A DNA stretch of 64,000 nucleotides from Aquabacter sp. L1I39 (GTDB lineage Bacteria; Pseudomonadota; Alphaproteobacteria; Rhizobiales; Xanthobacteraceae), in assembly GCF_017742835.1 (NCBI RefSeq), contig NZ_CP072392.1:3098387-3162386 (forward strand), read 5' to 3'. Below are positions 25,053 through 33,035 of the stretch, piece by piece. Positions within the stretch are counted from its first letter, which is position 1. Each line of letters starts with the position of its first letter. The notes beneath the pieces are model-generated. The model was not told the DNA's origin, did no database searches, and worked only from the letters and a program-made list of their open reading frames with translations. The position numbers were made by a program, and so were the translations under genes.

Positions 25053-26288
25053 TCACGCGGCCGGCGGCGGATCGGCCGGCGGATCGGCCGGCGGCGCCTG
25101 CCCGGCGGGCTGGGCCAGCTTGTCGGCCTCGGGATCATCGCTGCGGTCCAAGTCTTCCAGTTCCCGCACGTCGTTCTGGGTCATCCAGCCCTTGGAGCCG
25201 CCGGAGCCGAGCGCCTTGGCGTAGAATTCGCCGCGGTCCTTGGCCGCCCCGCGCATGAGCGCGTTGGGGGTGAACTTGGTGTAGTAGCCGGCCTTGATGT
25301 CGTCCTCGCTCAGGAGGTTCACATCCGCGCTCTGCTCGATGCGCTCATAGGCGGGCATGAGGGTGTGCACCACATGGGCCAGGAACATCTGTTCCGCGCT
25401 GGCATAGGTGGCGGCCTTGTCCGACTGCCCGATCATGATGGGCATGACGCGGAACACCCGGCAGATCTCTTCCACCTGGTGGCGGCGGGTCTCCAGGAGC
25501 TGGGCATCCACGCCAGACATGGTGAAGGGCGTGTAATGCGCGTCCTGATCGAGGATCAGGGGCCGGTACGCATCGCCCTTGGCGATTTCCTCGTCGAACC
25601 ATTTGCGCAGGAGCGCGTATTTCTCGGGCGAGAGCTTTTCCTTGACGGAATACATGCCCGAGGTCTTCGCCCCGTTCTTCTGGAAATCGCTCTGCCCCTG
25701 CTCCAGTGCGATGGCGAGGCCGATGGCGTCGCGCGCCTTCTGGAGGATGTCGAGGCCCTGCCAGCTGTTCCAGCTCGGCCCCCGCAGGTGCCATATGGAA
25801 TCCGGCGGAAACTCCTGCACGTCGCCGCTGTCGCTTTGCACCTTGTAGGTCAGCGACATGTCCGGCTTGCGCTCCACCACAACACGATGTGGTTCAAGCG
25901 GAATGATCTCGCGGATCTCGCGACGACTGCCGACGCGATTGACAAAGCAGATCGCGTTGCCAGCGAGGTCGGCGTGAAAAGAAATGGTCTCGCGGAACTC
26001 GAAGGAGGTCTGCCAGGGGTTCGGGCGCCGATAGAGCAGGCGGTTCAACGCGTGCTCGGTGGCGACGGTGCGGCGTCCATTCACATCCCGATAGACGCGC
26101 CAGGGCACCTGCGCGATGCCTTCCGCGCGCACCCGCAGGCACGCCAGCACCGTGGTCACGTCAAGCGCCGTCGATGCGTTCACCGTGACGCCGGAGCGGG
26201 ACAGGCGCCCGCCGAAAATCTCGCGGAACACCTCCAGGCTGGTCGAGGCTTTTTCCTCCCGTCCGAAGAGGCGCCGGAAGAAGCCCAT
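25053..26288 (-). CDS. Portal protein, HK97 family
   Basis: Product of 411 residues. TALDVTTVLACLRVRAEGIA and QVPWRVYRDV near residues 40-70, HALNRLLYRRPNPWQTSFEF, and later GVDAQLLETRRHQVEEICRV followed by FRVMPIMIGQ are the classic HK97 portal landmarks. The C-terminal tail is made of Pro/Ala/Asp repeats (PPADPPADPPPAA). It forms the ring through which DNA is packaged. Confidence 0.93.
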   Translation of the reverse strand: MGFFRRLFGREEKASTSLEVFREIFGGRLSRSGVTVNASTALDVTTVLACLRVRAEGIAQVPWRVYRDVNGRRTVATEHALNRLLYRRPNPWQTSFEFRETISFHADLAGNAICFVNRVGSRREIREIIPLEPHRVVVERKPDMSLTYKVQSDSGDVQEFPPDSIWHLRGPSWNSWQGLDILQKARDAIGLAIALEQGQSDFQKNGAKTSGMYSVKEKLSPEKYALLRKWFDEEIAKGDAYRPLILDQDAHYTPFTMSGVDAQLLETRRHQVEEICRVFRVMPIMIGQSDKAATYASAEQMFLAHVVHTLMPAYERIEQSADVNLLSEDDIKAGYYTKFTPNALMRGAAKDRGEFYAKALGSGGSKGWMTQNDVRELEDLDRSDDPEADKLAQPAGQAPPADPPADPPPAA

Positions 26289-26289
26289 G

Positions 26290-28068
26290 TCAGGCCACTT
26301 CCCAGAACGAGACGCCCACGTCCGGCGTCTCCATGGTGGCGACGCCGATGCTCATGGCCAGCGACACCATGCCGTCAATGCGGCTGGTGGCTTTGCTCTT
26401 GTCGAACATGCGGTGTCCCGTCCTGTTCTGCTCATAGACGACGCCCGCGGCGCACATGGTCATCACCGGGTTGGGATTGACCATGATGCGTGTCTCCAGC
26501 AGTGCGGCTTCCAGCTTGTTGATGCTGTCCGGCATCCACAGCACCATGTCCTCGGTGCCATCCGGCCGGGTTTCGTCCTTCGCCACCACGCGCCGGTTGA
26601 AGCCCTGCGGGTGAACCTCGCATGGCAGCACGATCCCCTTGTCCGCCAGCTGCTCGGCCAGCTGCTCCAGCCCGTACTGGTCGCAGCCGATGGTTTTCGG
26701 CTCGTACCGGGCGCACAGCGACGCCAGCTCGTCCGCGACCCAGCGATAGGAGACCCGTGGCCCCGGCGTCGCGGTCATGTGCCCGTCGCGCACCCATAAG
26801 TCATAGGGCGCCCGGTCGATCTTAGCCCGGTCCTTCAGGGTGTCCTTGGGCGTCCAGAACCAGGTGTGCGAGGCAAAGCGCCATTTGTCCTTGGTCGCTT
26901 CCAGCACCCAGGTCAGCGTGAAGGCCGTCAGGTCGCGCGTGCGGGACAGATCGAGCCCGCCGAAGCAGGGATAGCCCTTGGCCCGCAACGCTTCCAGATC
27001 CAGCTTGCCCTGGCAGGCGGTCCAGACCTGGCGCGAAATGGCTGCCGTCTCGCTGTCCGTCCACTGGCAGAAATGCAGCCGGCGGACGAGGCCCTCCTTT
27101 GAGGGCATGCCCTTGGCTTCCTGCACCTGTTCGCGAATAAACAAGGGCTGGATCGACACACCCAGATTTGGGTTGGCCTTGACCCAGCAGGTTTCATCCT
27201 CGAACGGATCATCTCCCTCGTCGAGGGCGGCGATATATCCGAACCAGGCGTCATTCTCGGCGATCCCGGTGACCACCTTGACCGTGTATTCATGCTCTGC
27301 CCGGCACACCGAGCGCCGGTCGAAGCCGGAATTGGTGATCTCGAAGATCAGGGCTTCCTGGTTGCCCTTGGTGCCGGCCCGCAGCATCTCGATGACGGCA
27401 TTGTCCGGATGCTCGTGCACTTCGTCGATGAGCGCGCAATAAGGCCGGATGCCGCTCTTGCCCTTTTTGTCCGACGAGACCGGCTTGAAGAACGATCCCG
27501 TCTTCGGGTGCGTCAGCTGCCACACCGGGTTGATGCCGGAGGGCATCAGGCGCCGCGCCAAGGCCGGCGAGCGCTCATACATGGACACCGCATCGCGGAA
27601 CAGGATGGACGCCTGGTCGCGGTCGGTGGCGGCGGAATAGACCTCCGCCCGCAACTTGCGCGTGGCGGAGAGCATGTAGTGGCCGATGCCGGCGGCGAGC
27701 GGCGATTTGCCGTTTCCCTTGCCGATCTCCACATAGGCCCGGCGAAAGCGGCGGAAGCCGAGAGCGCCCTTCCATCCGAAGATCGAGCCGACGATGAAGG
27801 CCTGCCAGGGCTGCAGCACGAAGCGCACCGCCCGGCTGGTGACGCCGCCATCCTCGCCGGTCTCTTCCACCTCCACCGTGAGCACGTCACGGAAGAAGGT
27901 GATGGCGCGGCTAGCGGATTCCAGATCCCAGGTCAGTCCACGCGCGGGGCCATCCTCAAGGTCGCGCAGGTGCCTGTCGCATGCGGCGCGCACATAAGGG
28001 CCGGCCACGATCTCGCCCGTCGCCACCGCCCTTGCATAGTCGGTGGTGGCGTCCTCAAGATGCGTCAT
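26290..28068 (-). CDS. Terminase large subunit
   Basis: Product of 592 residues. The ATPase part has YVEIGKGNGKSPLAAG (adapted Walker A, about residues 112-127) and YCALIDEVHEH (Walker B with catalytic Glu). The nuclease part has GGLDLSRTRDLTAFTLTW (first Asp) and later CDQYG and a C-terminal Asp (SRIDGMVSLAMSIG). This matches the Terminase_1 family that pairs with P27. I chose ATG 28068 since it makes a TGATG overlap with the small subunit stop. It cuts and packages DNA; cos or pac type cannot be told here. Confidence 0.94.
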   Translation of the reverse strand: MTHLEDATTDYARAVATGEIVAGPYVRAACDRHLRDLEDGPARGLTWDLESASRAITFFRDVLTVEVEETGEDGGVTSRAVRFVLQPWQAFIVGSIFGWKGALGFRRFRRAYVEIGKGNGKSPLAAGIGHYMLSATRKLRAEVYSAATDRDQASILFRDAVSMYERSPALARRLMPSGINPVWQLTHPKTGSFFKPVSSDKKGKSGIRPYCALIDEVHEHPDNAVIEMLRAGTKGNQEALIFEITNSGFDRRSVCRAEHEYTVKVVTGIAENDAWFGYIAALDEGDDPFEDETCWVKANPNLGVSIQPLFIREQVQEAKGMPSKEGLVRRLHFCQWTDSETAAISRQVWTACQGKLDLEALRAKGYPCFGGLDLSRTRDLTAFTLTWVLEATKDKWRFASHTWFWTPKDTLKDRAKIDRAPYDLWVRDGHMTATPGPRVSYRWVADELASLCARYEPKTIGCDQYGLEQLAEQLADKGIVLPCEVHPQGFNRRVVAKDETRPDGTEDMVLWMPDSINKLEAALLETRIMVNPNPVMTMCAAGVVYEQNRTGHRMFDKSKATSRIDGMVSLAMSIGVATMETPDVGVSFWEVA

Positions 28069-28541
28069 CAATCGAAATAGCTGTCTGCCGGGTCGAAAAG
28101 GTCGCCTTGCCCCGGCGCGAGGTTGCGTTCATCAGCGGGAGACAGGCCGAGCATGGCCACAAGCGAGCGCCAGTGCCGCCACGTCTCATTGATCTGCGCC
28201 ACCTCCGGTCGGCTCTTGACCTGCTCGCCGTTCCTGCCGCTGATCTCATAGGTTTCGTCGGCCAGGGTCGGCATGCTGGCCCGCAGATCGCGCAGCCGCA
28301 CGGTCGCGCGGCAATATTCCAGCACCACGTCCGCGAAATGGGGCTTCAGACGGTCGAGCGCGGGGTCAGCCAGCAGTGGCGCCACCCGGTCCCACTCGCG
28401 CCGGACGTCTCCGGTCAGTCCGCGCGGGCGCAACGCGTCCGCCTTGCGCTTGGCGGCCTCCTTCCGGCGCTGCTCGCTCTCCTCCGTCGCGCCGCTATGG
28501 AGCGGGATGACGTTGGCGGGCTTCGGCTTACGCCCTCTCAT
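28068..28541 (-). CDS. Terminase small subunit, P27 family
   Basis: Product of 157 residues starting MRGRKPKPANVIPLHSGATE. The GRKPKP opening, LTGDVRREWDRVAPLLADP, VLEYCRATVRLRDLR, NPxxx-like EVAQINETWRHWRSLVAMLG and the LSPADERNL ending are the P27 signature. It recognises the phage packaging site and recruits the large subunit. About 160 bases without a gene separate it from the HNH gene upstream. Confidence 0.93.
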   Translation of the reverse strand: MRGRKPKPANVIPLHSGATEESEQRRKEAAKRKADALRPRGLTGDVRREWDRVAPLLADPALDRLKPHFADVVLEYCRATVRLRDLRASMPTLADETYEISGRNGEQVKSRPEVAQINETWRHWRSLVAMLGLSPADERNLAPGQGDLFDPADSYFD

Positions 28542-28701
28542 GCCGAACCTTTCCGTTCAGCCCATCTCCCCCCTCAAGTGGGCTTTCTGTATTCAATAGC
28601 AGCGTCGTGCGAACAAACTTTCCCCGCCGGTCAGTGGGGTGAGGGGGTGGGGAGATCGAGGCCCCCCGGGGGGTGGGGCCGGGCGTCCGGCCCCCGTGGG
28701 G

Positions 28702-29004
28702 TCATGTGATCGGCCACCCATCGGCCGCGAAGGTCAGGGTGGGGCGGCCGTGCTCCTCGCGTTGCTTGTGCCTGGAGTGGCAGTCGGCGCAGAGGGACTG
28801 GAAAGGACCAGCCCAGAAGAGCGCCTCGTCGCCACGGTGCGGCGTGACGTGATCGCACACAGTGGCCGCCACCACATCGCCCGCATAGTCGCACAGGCGG
28901 CACAACGGCTCGCGCGTCAGCTGGGCAGTGCGCAGGTTGCGCCACCTGGCGGTGCGATAGAGACGGCCGATGAGACGCGCGCCACCTTCCGGCTGCTCGG
29001 TCAC
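28702..29004 (-). CDS. HNH endonuclease
   Basis: Product of 100 residues from a GTG at 29004. CRLCDYAGDVVAATVCDHVT carries the CxxC and the first His of the HNH site, followed by SLCADCHSRHKQREEHGRP with the second CxxC and the final His. HNH proteins directly before the terminase genes help DNA cleavage during packaging in HK97-like phages. It is the first gene after the bidirectional terminator at 29033-29075 and so may open the late operon. Confidence 0.88.
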   Translation of the reverse strand: MTEQPEGGARLIGRLYRTARWRNLRTAQLTREPLCRLCDYAGDVVAATVCDHVTPHRGDEALFWAGPFQSLCADCHSRHKQREEHGRPTLTFAADGWPIT

Positions 29005-29032
29005 ATGGCATCTCTCTGTGCTGGGAAGGGCA

Positions 29033-29075
29033 ATAAAAAACCCGGCGCGCGGAAAGCGAACCGGGTTTCTTTTTA
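29033..29075. terminator. Bidirectional rho-independent terminator between early and late genes
   Basis: AACCCGG and CCGGGTT arms separated by 15 bases, with six T residues after the stem on the minus strand and a TTTCTTTTT tract on the plus strand. It ends the leftward early operon, 37 bases past the gene at 29112, and lies just before the HNH gene. Confidence 0.8.
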
Positions 29076-29111
29076 TCTGTGACAAGTGATGCACCAAGAA
29101 ACTGTCGCACG

Positions 29112-29972
29112 TCAAGCGGCAATTGAATTCTTCTTTCGCCGCGTCGCGCCGGGAATCGGGGAGGGCACCAGAAGAGAGGGCAGGATGCGTGGGGCGTCGC
29201 TTGCCGCCACCTCCCACGGTCGGGCGGGGCAGGACGGCGGCACGACCTCATGAGCGGTCAAGCCTTCCTCGGCCAACTCCTCGGCCAGCACGCTCAAGGC
29301 GCCCTGCCACAGCTCATGTTCCGCCCGCGCCGTCACCAGAGGCGCCATATCAGGCTCCAGCACATACTTGCGATAGGCGTCCGCATAGGGACGGCGCCGC
29401 TTATAGTCGAACCCATCCACCTCGACCTCATAGCTCGCAGGCCCGAACGCGCCGTCTTCCGTCCGCGCCGCGCGGCGGAACCATGCGGGCCGGCCGAACC
29501 GCCGCACCTCCTGCACCTGCGGCACCTCAGACCGCCACTCCGGCGCGACGCCCAGCACGGCCTGGCGGATCACCAGGCGGCTCAAGGGACGGCGCAGGCG
29601 GACGGTTCCGGTTTCGTCGGTGCCGGTAAGCGGGGCGAGGCCCTGTGCCACGGCGGCAGCGCCCAGCGCGCCCAGATCGCCCATATCGGAGAGCGGCGCC
29701 CAGCCCTCGGGGATGTCGAACACCAGGGCGTCAAGCCGCTCCACCGCCTCGGCCACCGCCAGCGCGTCGGGATGCGGCTCATCGGAAGCGCAGGGCAGGG
29801 CGACCACGCCATAGCGGTTCTCCTGGATCACCGTGCCAAGCGTGCCCAGCTTTGCGATGGCATCCCAGGCCGGGCGCATCACAGGCGCGAACGTCGGCGC
29901 GCTCGCTGCCACCTTGGGCAGTTCGTCCCGATAGGCCCACCGCACCAGCGCTTCAATGTCGATCCGCTTCAT
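29112..29972 (-). CDS. Hypothetical phage protein, last gene of the leftward early operon
   Basis: Product of 286 residues starting MKRIDIEALVRWAYRDELPK; GGAG lies 9 bases before the ATG. Contains VIRQAVLGVAPEWRSEVPQV and FGRPAWFRRAARTEDG, then SYEVEVDGFDYKRRRPYADA and LLVPSPIPGATRRKKNSIAA at the end. Proteins with the ALVRWAYRDELPK start are, as I recall, conserved in phages of this group with no assigned role; the basic C-terminus could contact DNA. It lies downstream of the 9-bp repeat array. Confidence 0.7.
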   Translation of the reverse strand: MKRIDIEALVRWAYRDELPKVAASAPTFAPVMRPAWDAIAKLGTLGTVIQENRYGVVALPCASDEPHPDALAVAEAVERLDALVFDIPEGWAPLSDMGDLGALGAAAVAQGLAPLTGTDETGTVRLRRPLSRLVIRQAVLGVAPEWRSEVPQVQEVRRFGRPAWFRRAARTEDGAFGPASYEVEVDGFDYKRRRPYADAYRKYVLEPDMAPLVTARAEHELWQGALSVLAEELAEEGLTAHEVVPPSCPARPWEVAASDAPRILPSLLVPSPIPGATRRKKNSIAA

Positions 29973-29997
29973 GGCTTCGCTCCGCTCGGTCTCACCT

Positions 29998-30264
29998 TGT
30001 CCAACCTTCAAAATGAGGTTGGACCATCCAAACCCGTTGCCCCTCTTGGACCGGTCCAACCTGTCCAACCTGTCCAACCTTTTTTGGCAGTTACGGCCCG
30101 CGAGAGAGGAAACCTCGGCGCGATTTTTCGGCCCTCGCGTGCGTGCCCGCGCCTGTGCCTACGCGCGGGAAGGTTGGACAGGTTGGACAGGTTGGACCGA
30201 GCCTTGAAATATAAAGAAAAATCCGGTCCAACCTCGCCGCGTGGTCCAACCTCGACGTTGGACC
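29998..30264. repeat. Iteron-like array of the 9-bp unit GGTTGGACA/C; candidate replication origin
   Basis: The gene-free stretch 29973-30298 (326 bases) holds about ten copies of TGTCCAACC/GGTCCAACC or the complement. Copies: 29998-30006, 30017-30025, a tandem triplet 30053-30079, an inverted tandem triplet 30172-30198, singles at 30225-30233 and 30243-30251, and a partial at 30257-30264. TTGGACCGGTCCAA at 30046-30059 is a perfect palindrome. The two triplets face each other across about 90 bases. The array lies between the helicase gene and the next gene, which fits a phage origin; a regulatory role is the alternative. Confidence 0.75.
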
Positions 30265-30298
30265 GAAAGCGCCTTCACCCCTTCAAGCCCGGTCTCTC

Positions 30299-31819
30299 TC
30301 ACACGTCGGAATCGTCCGGCGCCATAGGCTCACCCCAATCGATCTCCTGGCCCATGTCGGCCATCATGGCGGCGCGGCAGTCCTCCAGCGGGGGCAGCTG
30401 ATAGCACCAGGTCCGACGCATCACCGCCGGCGACACCTCCATATGGATGCGTGTCTTGGTCAGCCCGGGAACGATCTTCATCATGCGGATGCCGAAAGCG
30501 GTTTGCTCGCTCTTGCGCCGCACGCCCACCTTGTCCGCCTGCAAGAGATAGTCATCGTGCAGGGTCTCGACGGGAATCACCCGCTGCCAGGTGTCGCCCT
30601 TCACCGTGGTGGTGCCGGCGGCACAGCGCTCCATCCACCAGCTATCGATGCTGTCCAGCGAGCGCATTTTTTGTTCCAGGAGCGCCTTGGTGCGGGGGAT
30701 GCGCCGCAGGTCCACGCGGGAGAGGTCGAAGGTGAGGAGATCGTGCAGCAGCGCCGCGCGGCCGCCCTTGTCCAGCTCCTCGTCCATCTCTTTGAAATAG
30801 TCCGTGTTCTGGGCGCAGCGCGGGTTCACATCGAGCACACAGAAGCGCCGCTCATCCTTGCCGGCCGGCACCACCCAATCCTCATTGGAGGTCATGAGCA
30901 GGCGCACATGGTTGTCGATGCGGATGGGGTCGATGCCCTTCGCCTCGATCATCTGGAATTTTGAGGTGACAAGGCCCTTCAAGCGCCCCTCGGCCGCCTT
31001 GTCGCCCGCCCACACCGCCTCTTCCGCCTGAAGCAGGATGCAGGCCGCCATGTGGGCGTTGAATTGGCCGGTGACATAGCGGGGATCATCCACCGCGAAA
31101 TAGTGGGCTGAGATCATGGAGCCGAAGACCTCGCCGAGCTTGGTCTTTCCGGTGCCCATGCGCCCACGCAGCACCAGGGCGGTCCCGATGCGCTCGCGCG
31201 GCCGCTGCATCATGTGGGCGAACCAGCCGAACACCCACAAATAGAGCTTTTCATCCCCCTCGCACACATTGTTGAGCAGGTGATCGCGGAAGATGGCATA
31301 GGCGCCGGGCTTGGCCACCGGCTCCAACGAGAACCCCCGCCACAAATTGAGATAACCCGCCGTTGCCTGCGCCCCATCCGGGTTGGGAAAAAACTCGATC
31401 CCCGCATATTGCCGGCGCTTGGGGTGAGACAGCCACCGCAGTGCATGGGTGGTGCCCTTCACCTTGCCGTCCGGCGCCTGCGTCTCCGTATAGGTGTTCT
31501 GGAGCCAGGACTTGAAGGCCTCGATGGAAATGAGCTTGAGCCGGTCCTCAATGGGGCCGGAGGCGCGCTCGCACAGGATCACCGCCTTTGAGCCCACCAG
31601 CACAAGCCCGTATTCGCGGTTGAGCTCCTCCACATCGAAGCCCAGCGCGCGCGGCCCAGCCGCCGGCGCGGCCGATTCCGCCTCGCTCTCTCCCGGCGCA
31701 AGATCCGGAGCAGGCGCAGCGCCAGAGGCGGCCCCATGCGTGGAATCCTGAGCCGCCTGGGCGAGGATGGCGGCGATGTCCGCCGCGCCATCCTGCGGGC
31801 CGGGGGTGGGTGTGGACAT
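30299..31819 (-). CDS. DUF5906-type primase-helicase (replicative helicase)
   Basis: Product of 506 residues. The first 60 are Ala/Pro/Glu-rich. Then a domain with FKSWLQNTYTETQAPDGKVK and YAGIEFFPNP leads to an SF3-like ATPase: LRGRMGTGKTKLGE (Walker A, about residue 235-248), ILLQAEEAVWAGDKAAEGRL (Walker B region with Glu-Glu), and VRLLMTSNEDWVVPAGKDER (sensor). This is the pattern of DUF5906, found in NrS-1-like primase-helicases and VirE-type proteins. It probably unwinds the phage origin. Start ATG 31819 overlaps the methyltransferase stop (TGATG). Confidence 0.85.
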   Translation of the reverse strand: MSTPTPGPQDGAADIAAILAQAAQDSTHGAASGAAPAPDLAPGESEAESAAPAAGPRALGFDVEELNREYGLVLVGSKAVILCERASGPIEDRLKLISIEAFKSWLQNTYTETQAPDGKVKGTTHALRWLSHPKRRQYAGIEFFPNPDGAQATAGYLNLWRGFSLEPVAKPGAYAIFRDHLLNNVCEGDEKLYLWVFGWFAHMMQRPRERIGTALVLRGRMGTGKTKLGEVFGSMISAHYFAVDDPRYVTGQFNAHMAACILLQAEEAVWAGDKAAEGRLKGLVTSKFQMIEAKGIDPIRIDNHVRLLMTSNEDWVVPAGKDERRFCVLDVNPRCAQNTDYFKEMDEELDKGGRAALLHDLLTFDLSRVDLRRIPRTKALLEQKMRSLDSIDSWWMERCAAGTTTVKGDTWQRVIPVETLHDDYLLQADKVGVRRKSEQTAFGIRMMKIVPGLTKTRIHMEVSPAVMRRTWCYQLPPLEDCRAAMMADMGQEIDWGEPMAPDDSDV

Positions 31820-32406
31820 CAGGCGTGCTCCCGCCAATCGAACCAACGGATAACGGGCTCGCCCTGGTGGCGGCGGTCCCAGACGAACCAGGCGAAGCCA
31901 ATGGCGGACGTGGATTTCTTGCCCTCCCATCCATCCCGATGCATCATCGGCAGGCGGCGGGAGGAGATGTGTACGCGGGCCAGCGGGCCCTCCTGGAACC
32001 AGGCGCGCCGTTCCGCGCTCTCCAGAAACCCCACCCGCAGCAGGAAGGCCGCGTAGGGCACCACCAGGAGCGCGCGATCCACGAACGCCTGCGCCAGCTT
32101 GAAGGGCGGGTTCGTCACGATGCCCTCGACGCCATCCGGAACCGGAAACGGCATCAGGAAGTCCTCGCCTGCCCTGCTGTCGGGGCACCCGCGCGCCACC
32201 AGATCCGTGGCGTGCACCCTATATCCCGCCGCCCGCAGCGGCTTGACGATGGCGCCATCCCCGCAGGCCGGCTCCCACAAATTGCGGGGCAGGAAGGCCG
32301 CCTCGACGCGCAGGAAAGCGGCAACAGCCTCGGGCGGCGAGGCGTAGAAATCATCCTTCCGGGCCGCCAAGGCGTGCCGGGTCTCCTTGCCCGCGCGCGC
32401 CGCCAT
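31819..32406 (-). CDS. DNA methyltransferase-like protein (NPPF motif)
   Basis: Product of 195 residues. NLWEPACGDGAIVKPL is the SAM-binding motif I and EGIVTNPPFKLAQAFVD holds the NPPF motif IV of amino-methyltransferases (N6-adenine or N4-cytosine type). A distinct target-recognition domain is not obvious, so specificity is unknown and some relatives act as orphan enzymes. The last part (GKKSTSAIGFAWFVWDRRHQ) is typical of phage methyltransferases of this size. It is coupled by TGATG to the GcrA-like gene upstream. Confidence 0.78.
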   Translation of the reverse strand: MAARAGKETRHALAARKDDFYASPPEAVAAFLRVEAAFLPRNLWEPACGDGAIVKPLRAAGYRVHATDLVARGCPDSRAGEDFLMPFPVPDGVEGIVTNPPFKLAQAFVDRALLVVPYAAFLLRVGFLESAERRAWFQEGPLARVHISSRRLPMMHRDGWEGKKSTSAIGFAWFVWDRRHQGEPVIRWFDWREHA

Positions 32407-33035
32407 CACACCGCCTCCCCATACGCATCCATGAAGCTCCGCTCGCGCTCCCGCGAGCGCACGGGGCGCACGGTGGGGTCGGCGGGCAGGCGCAGGGGTG
32501 AGCCGAGGGGCTGATAGGCGAGCTGCCCATGGGCGCGGCAATAGGCGCGATGGTCGGCGGAGGCGCCGCACACCAGAAGGCCGGCGCCGGCGCCAGACAC
32601 GGGCCAGCGGCAGCGGTCAGCAGGAAGGCCGATGAGCCGCACGCCGCCCGCCGGCCCGGACGGCACCAAAGCCGCAGGCGCAGGCGAAGGAGTGGCGGCC
32701 GCGACCTCCCCGGGCGGGGGCAAGGGAGGTCGCGGGCCGCGCTCCGGCGCGGGGGTCAGGGGCACCGCAGCCGGAGAAAGGATACGAGCATTCTGCCTGC
32801 GCGGGGCGGGCGCGGCCAGGACAGGGCGCGCGGCATCCACATGCGCGGCATCGAAGTTTCGTCCGGGCGGCCGCATCAGGGCGATGCCGGCGCGGTGCGC
32901 CTTGCCGATCACCGCATTGCGGTTGACCGCAAAGCCGGCGGCTTGAAGGGCCTCGACGATCTCGCGCACATAGGCGCCCTTGGCCGCCGTGACGCGCAGA
33001 ATCCGCAGGGCCTCGGGGTCTTTCCACACGCTCAC
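32406..33035 (-). CDS. GcrA-like cell-cycle regulator homologue
   Basis: Product of 209 residues from a GTG forming a GTGA overlap with the primase stop. Residues about 1-55 resemble the GcrA DNA-binding domain: VNRNAVIGKAHRAGIALMRP compares with TRNAVIGKVHRLGL in GcrA proteins. A Pro/Ala linker (about 60-130) follows, then the C-terminal sigma-70-binding region: DRCRWPVSGAGAGLLVCGAS, AYCRAHGQLAYQPLG, with the Cys-x-Trp-Pro, Cys-Gly and Tyr-Cys-x-x-His signature. Host GcrA recruits sigma-70 to promoters methylated at GANTC. A phage copy could redirect that programme. Role inferred. Confidence 0.85.
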   Translation of the reverse strand: MSVWKDPEALRILRVTAAKGAYVREIVEALQAAGFAVNRNAVIGKAHRAGIALMRPPGRNFDAAHVDAARPVLAAPAPRRQNARILSPAAVPLTPAPERGPRPPLPPPGEVAAATPSPAPAALVPSGPAGGVRLIGLPADRCRWPVSGAGAGLLVCGASADHRAYCRAHGQLAYQPLGSPLRLPADPTVRPVRSRERERSFMDAYGEAV

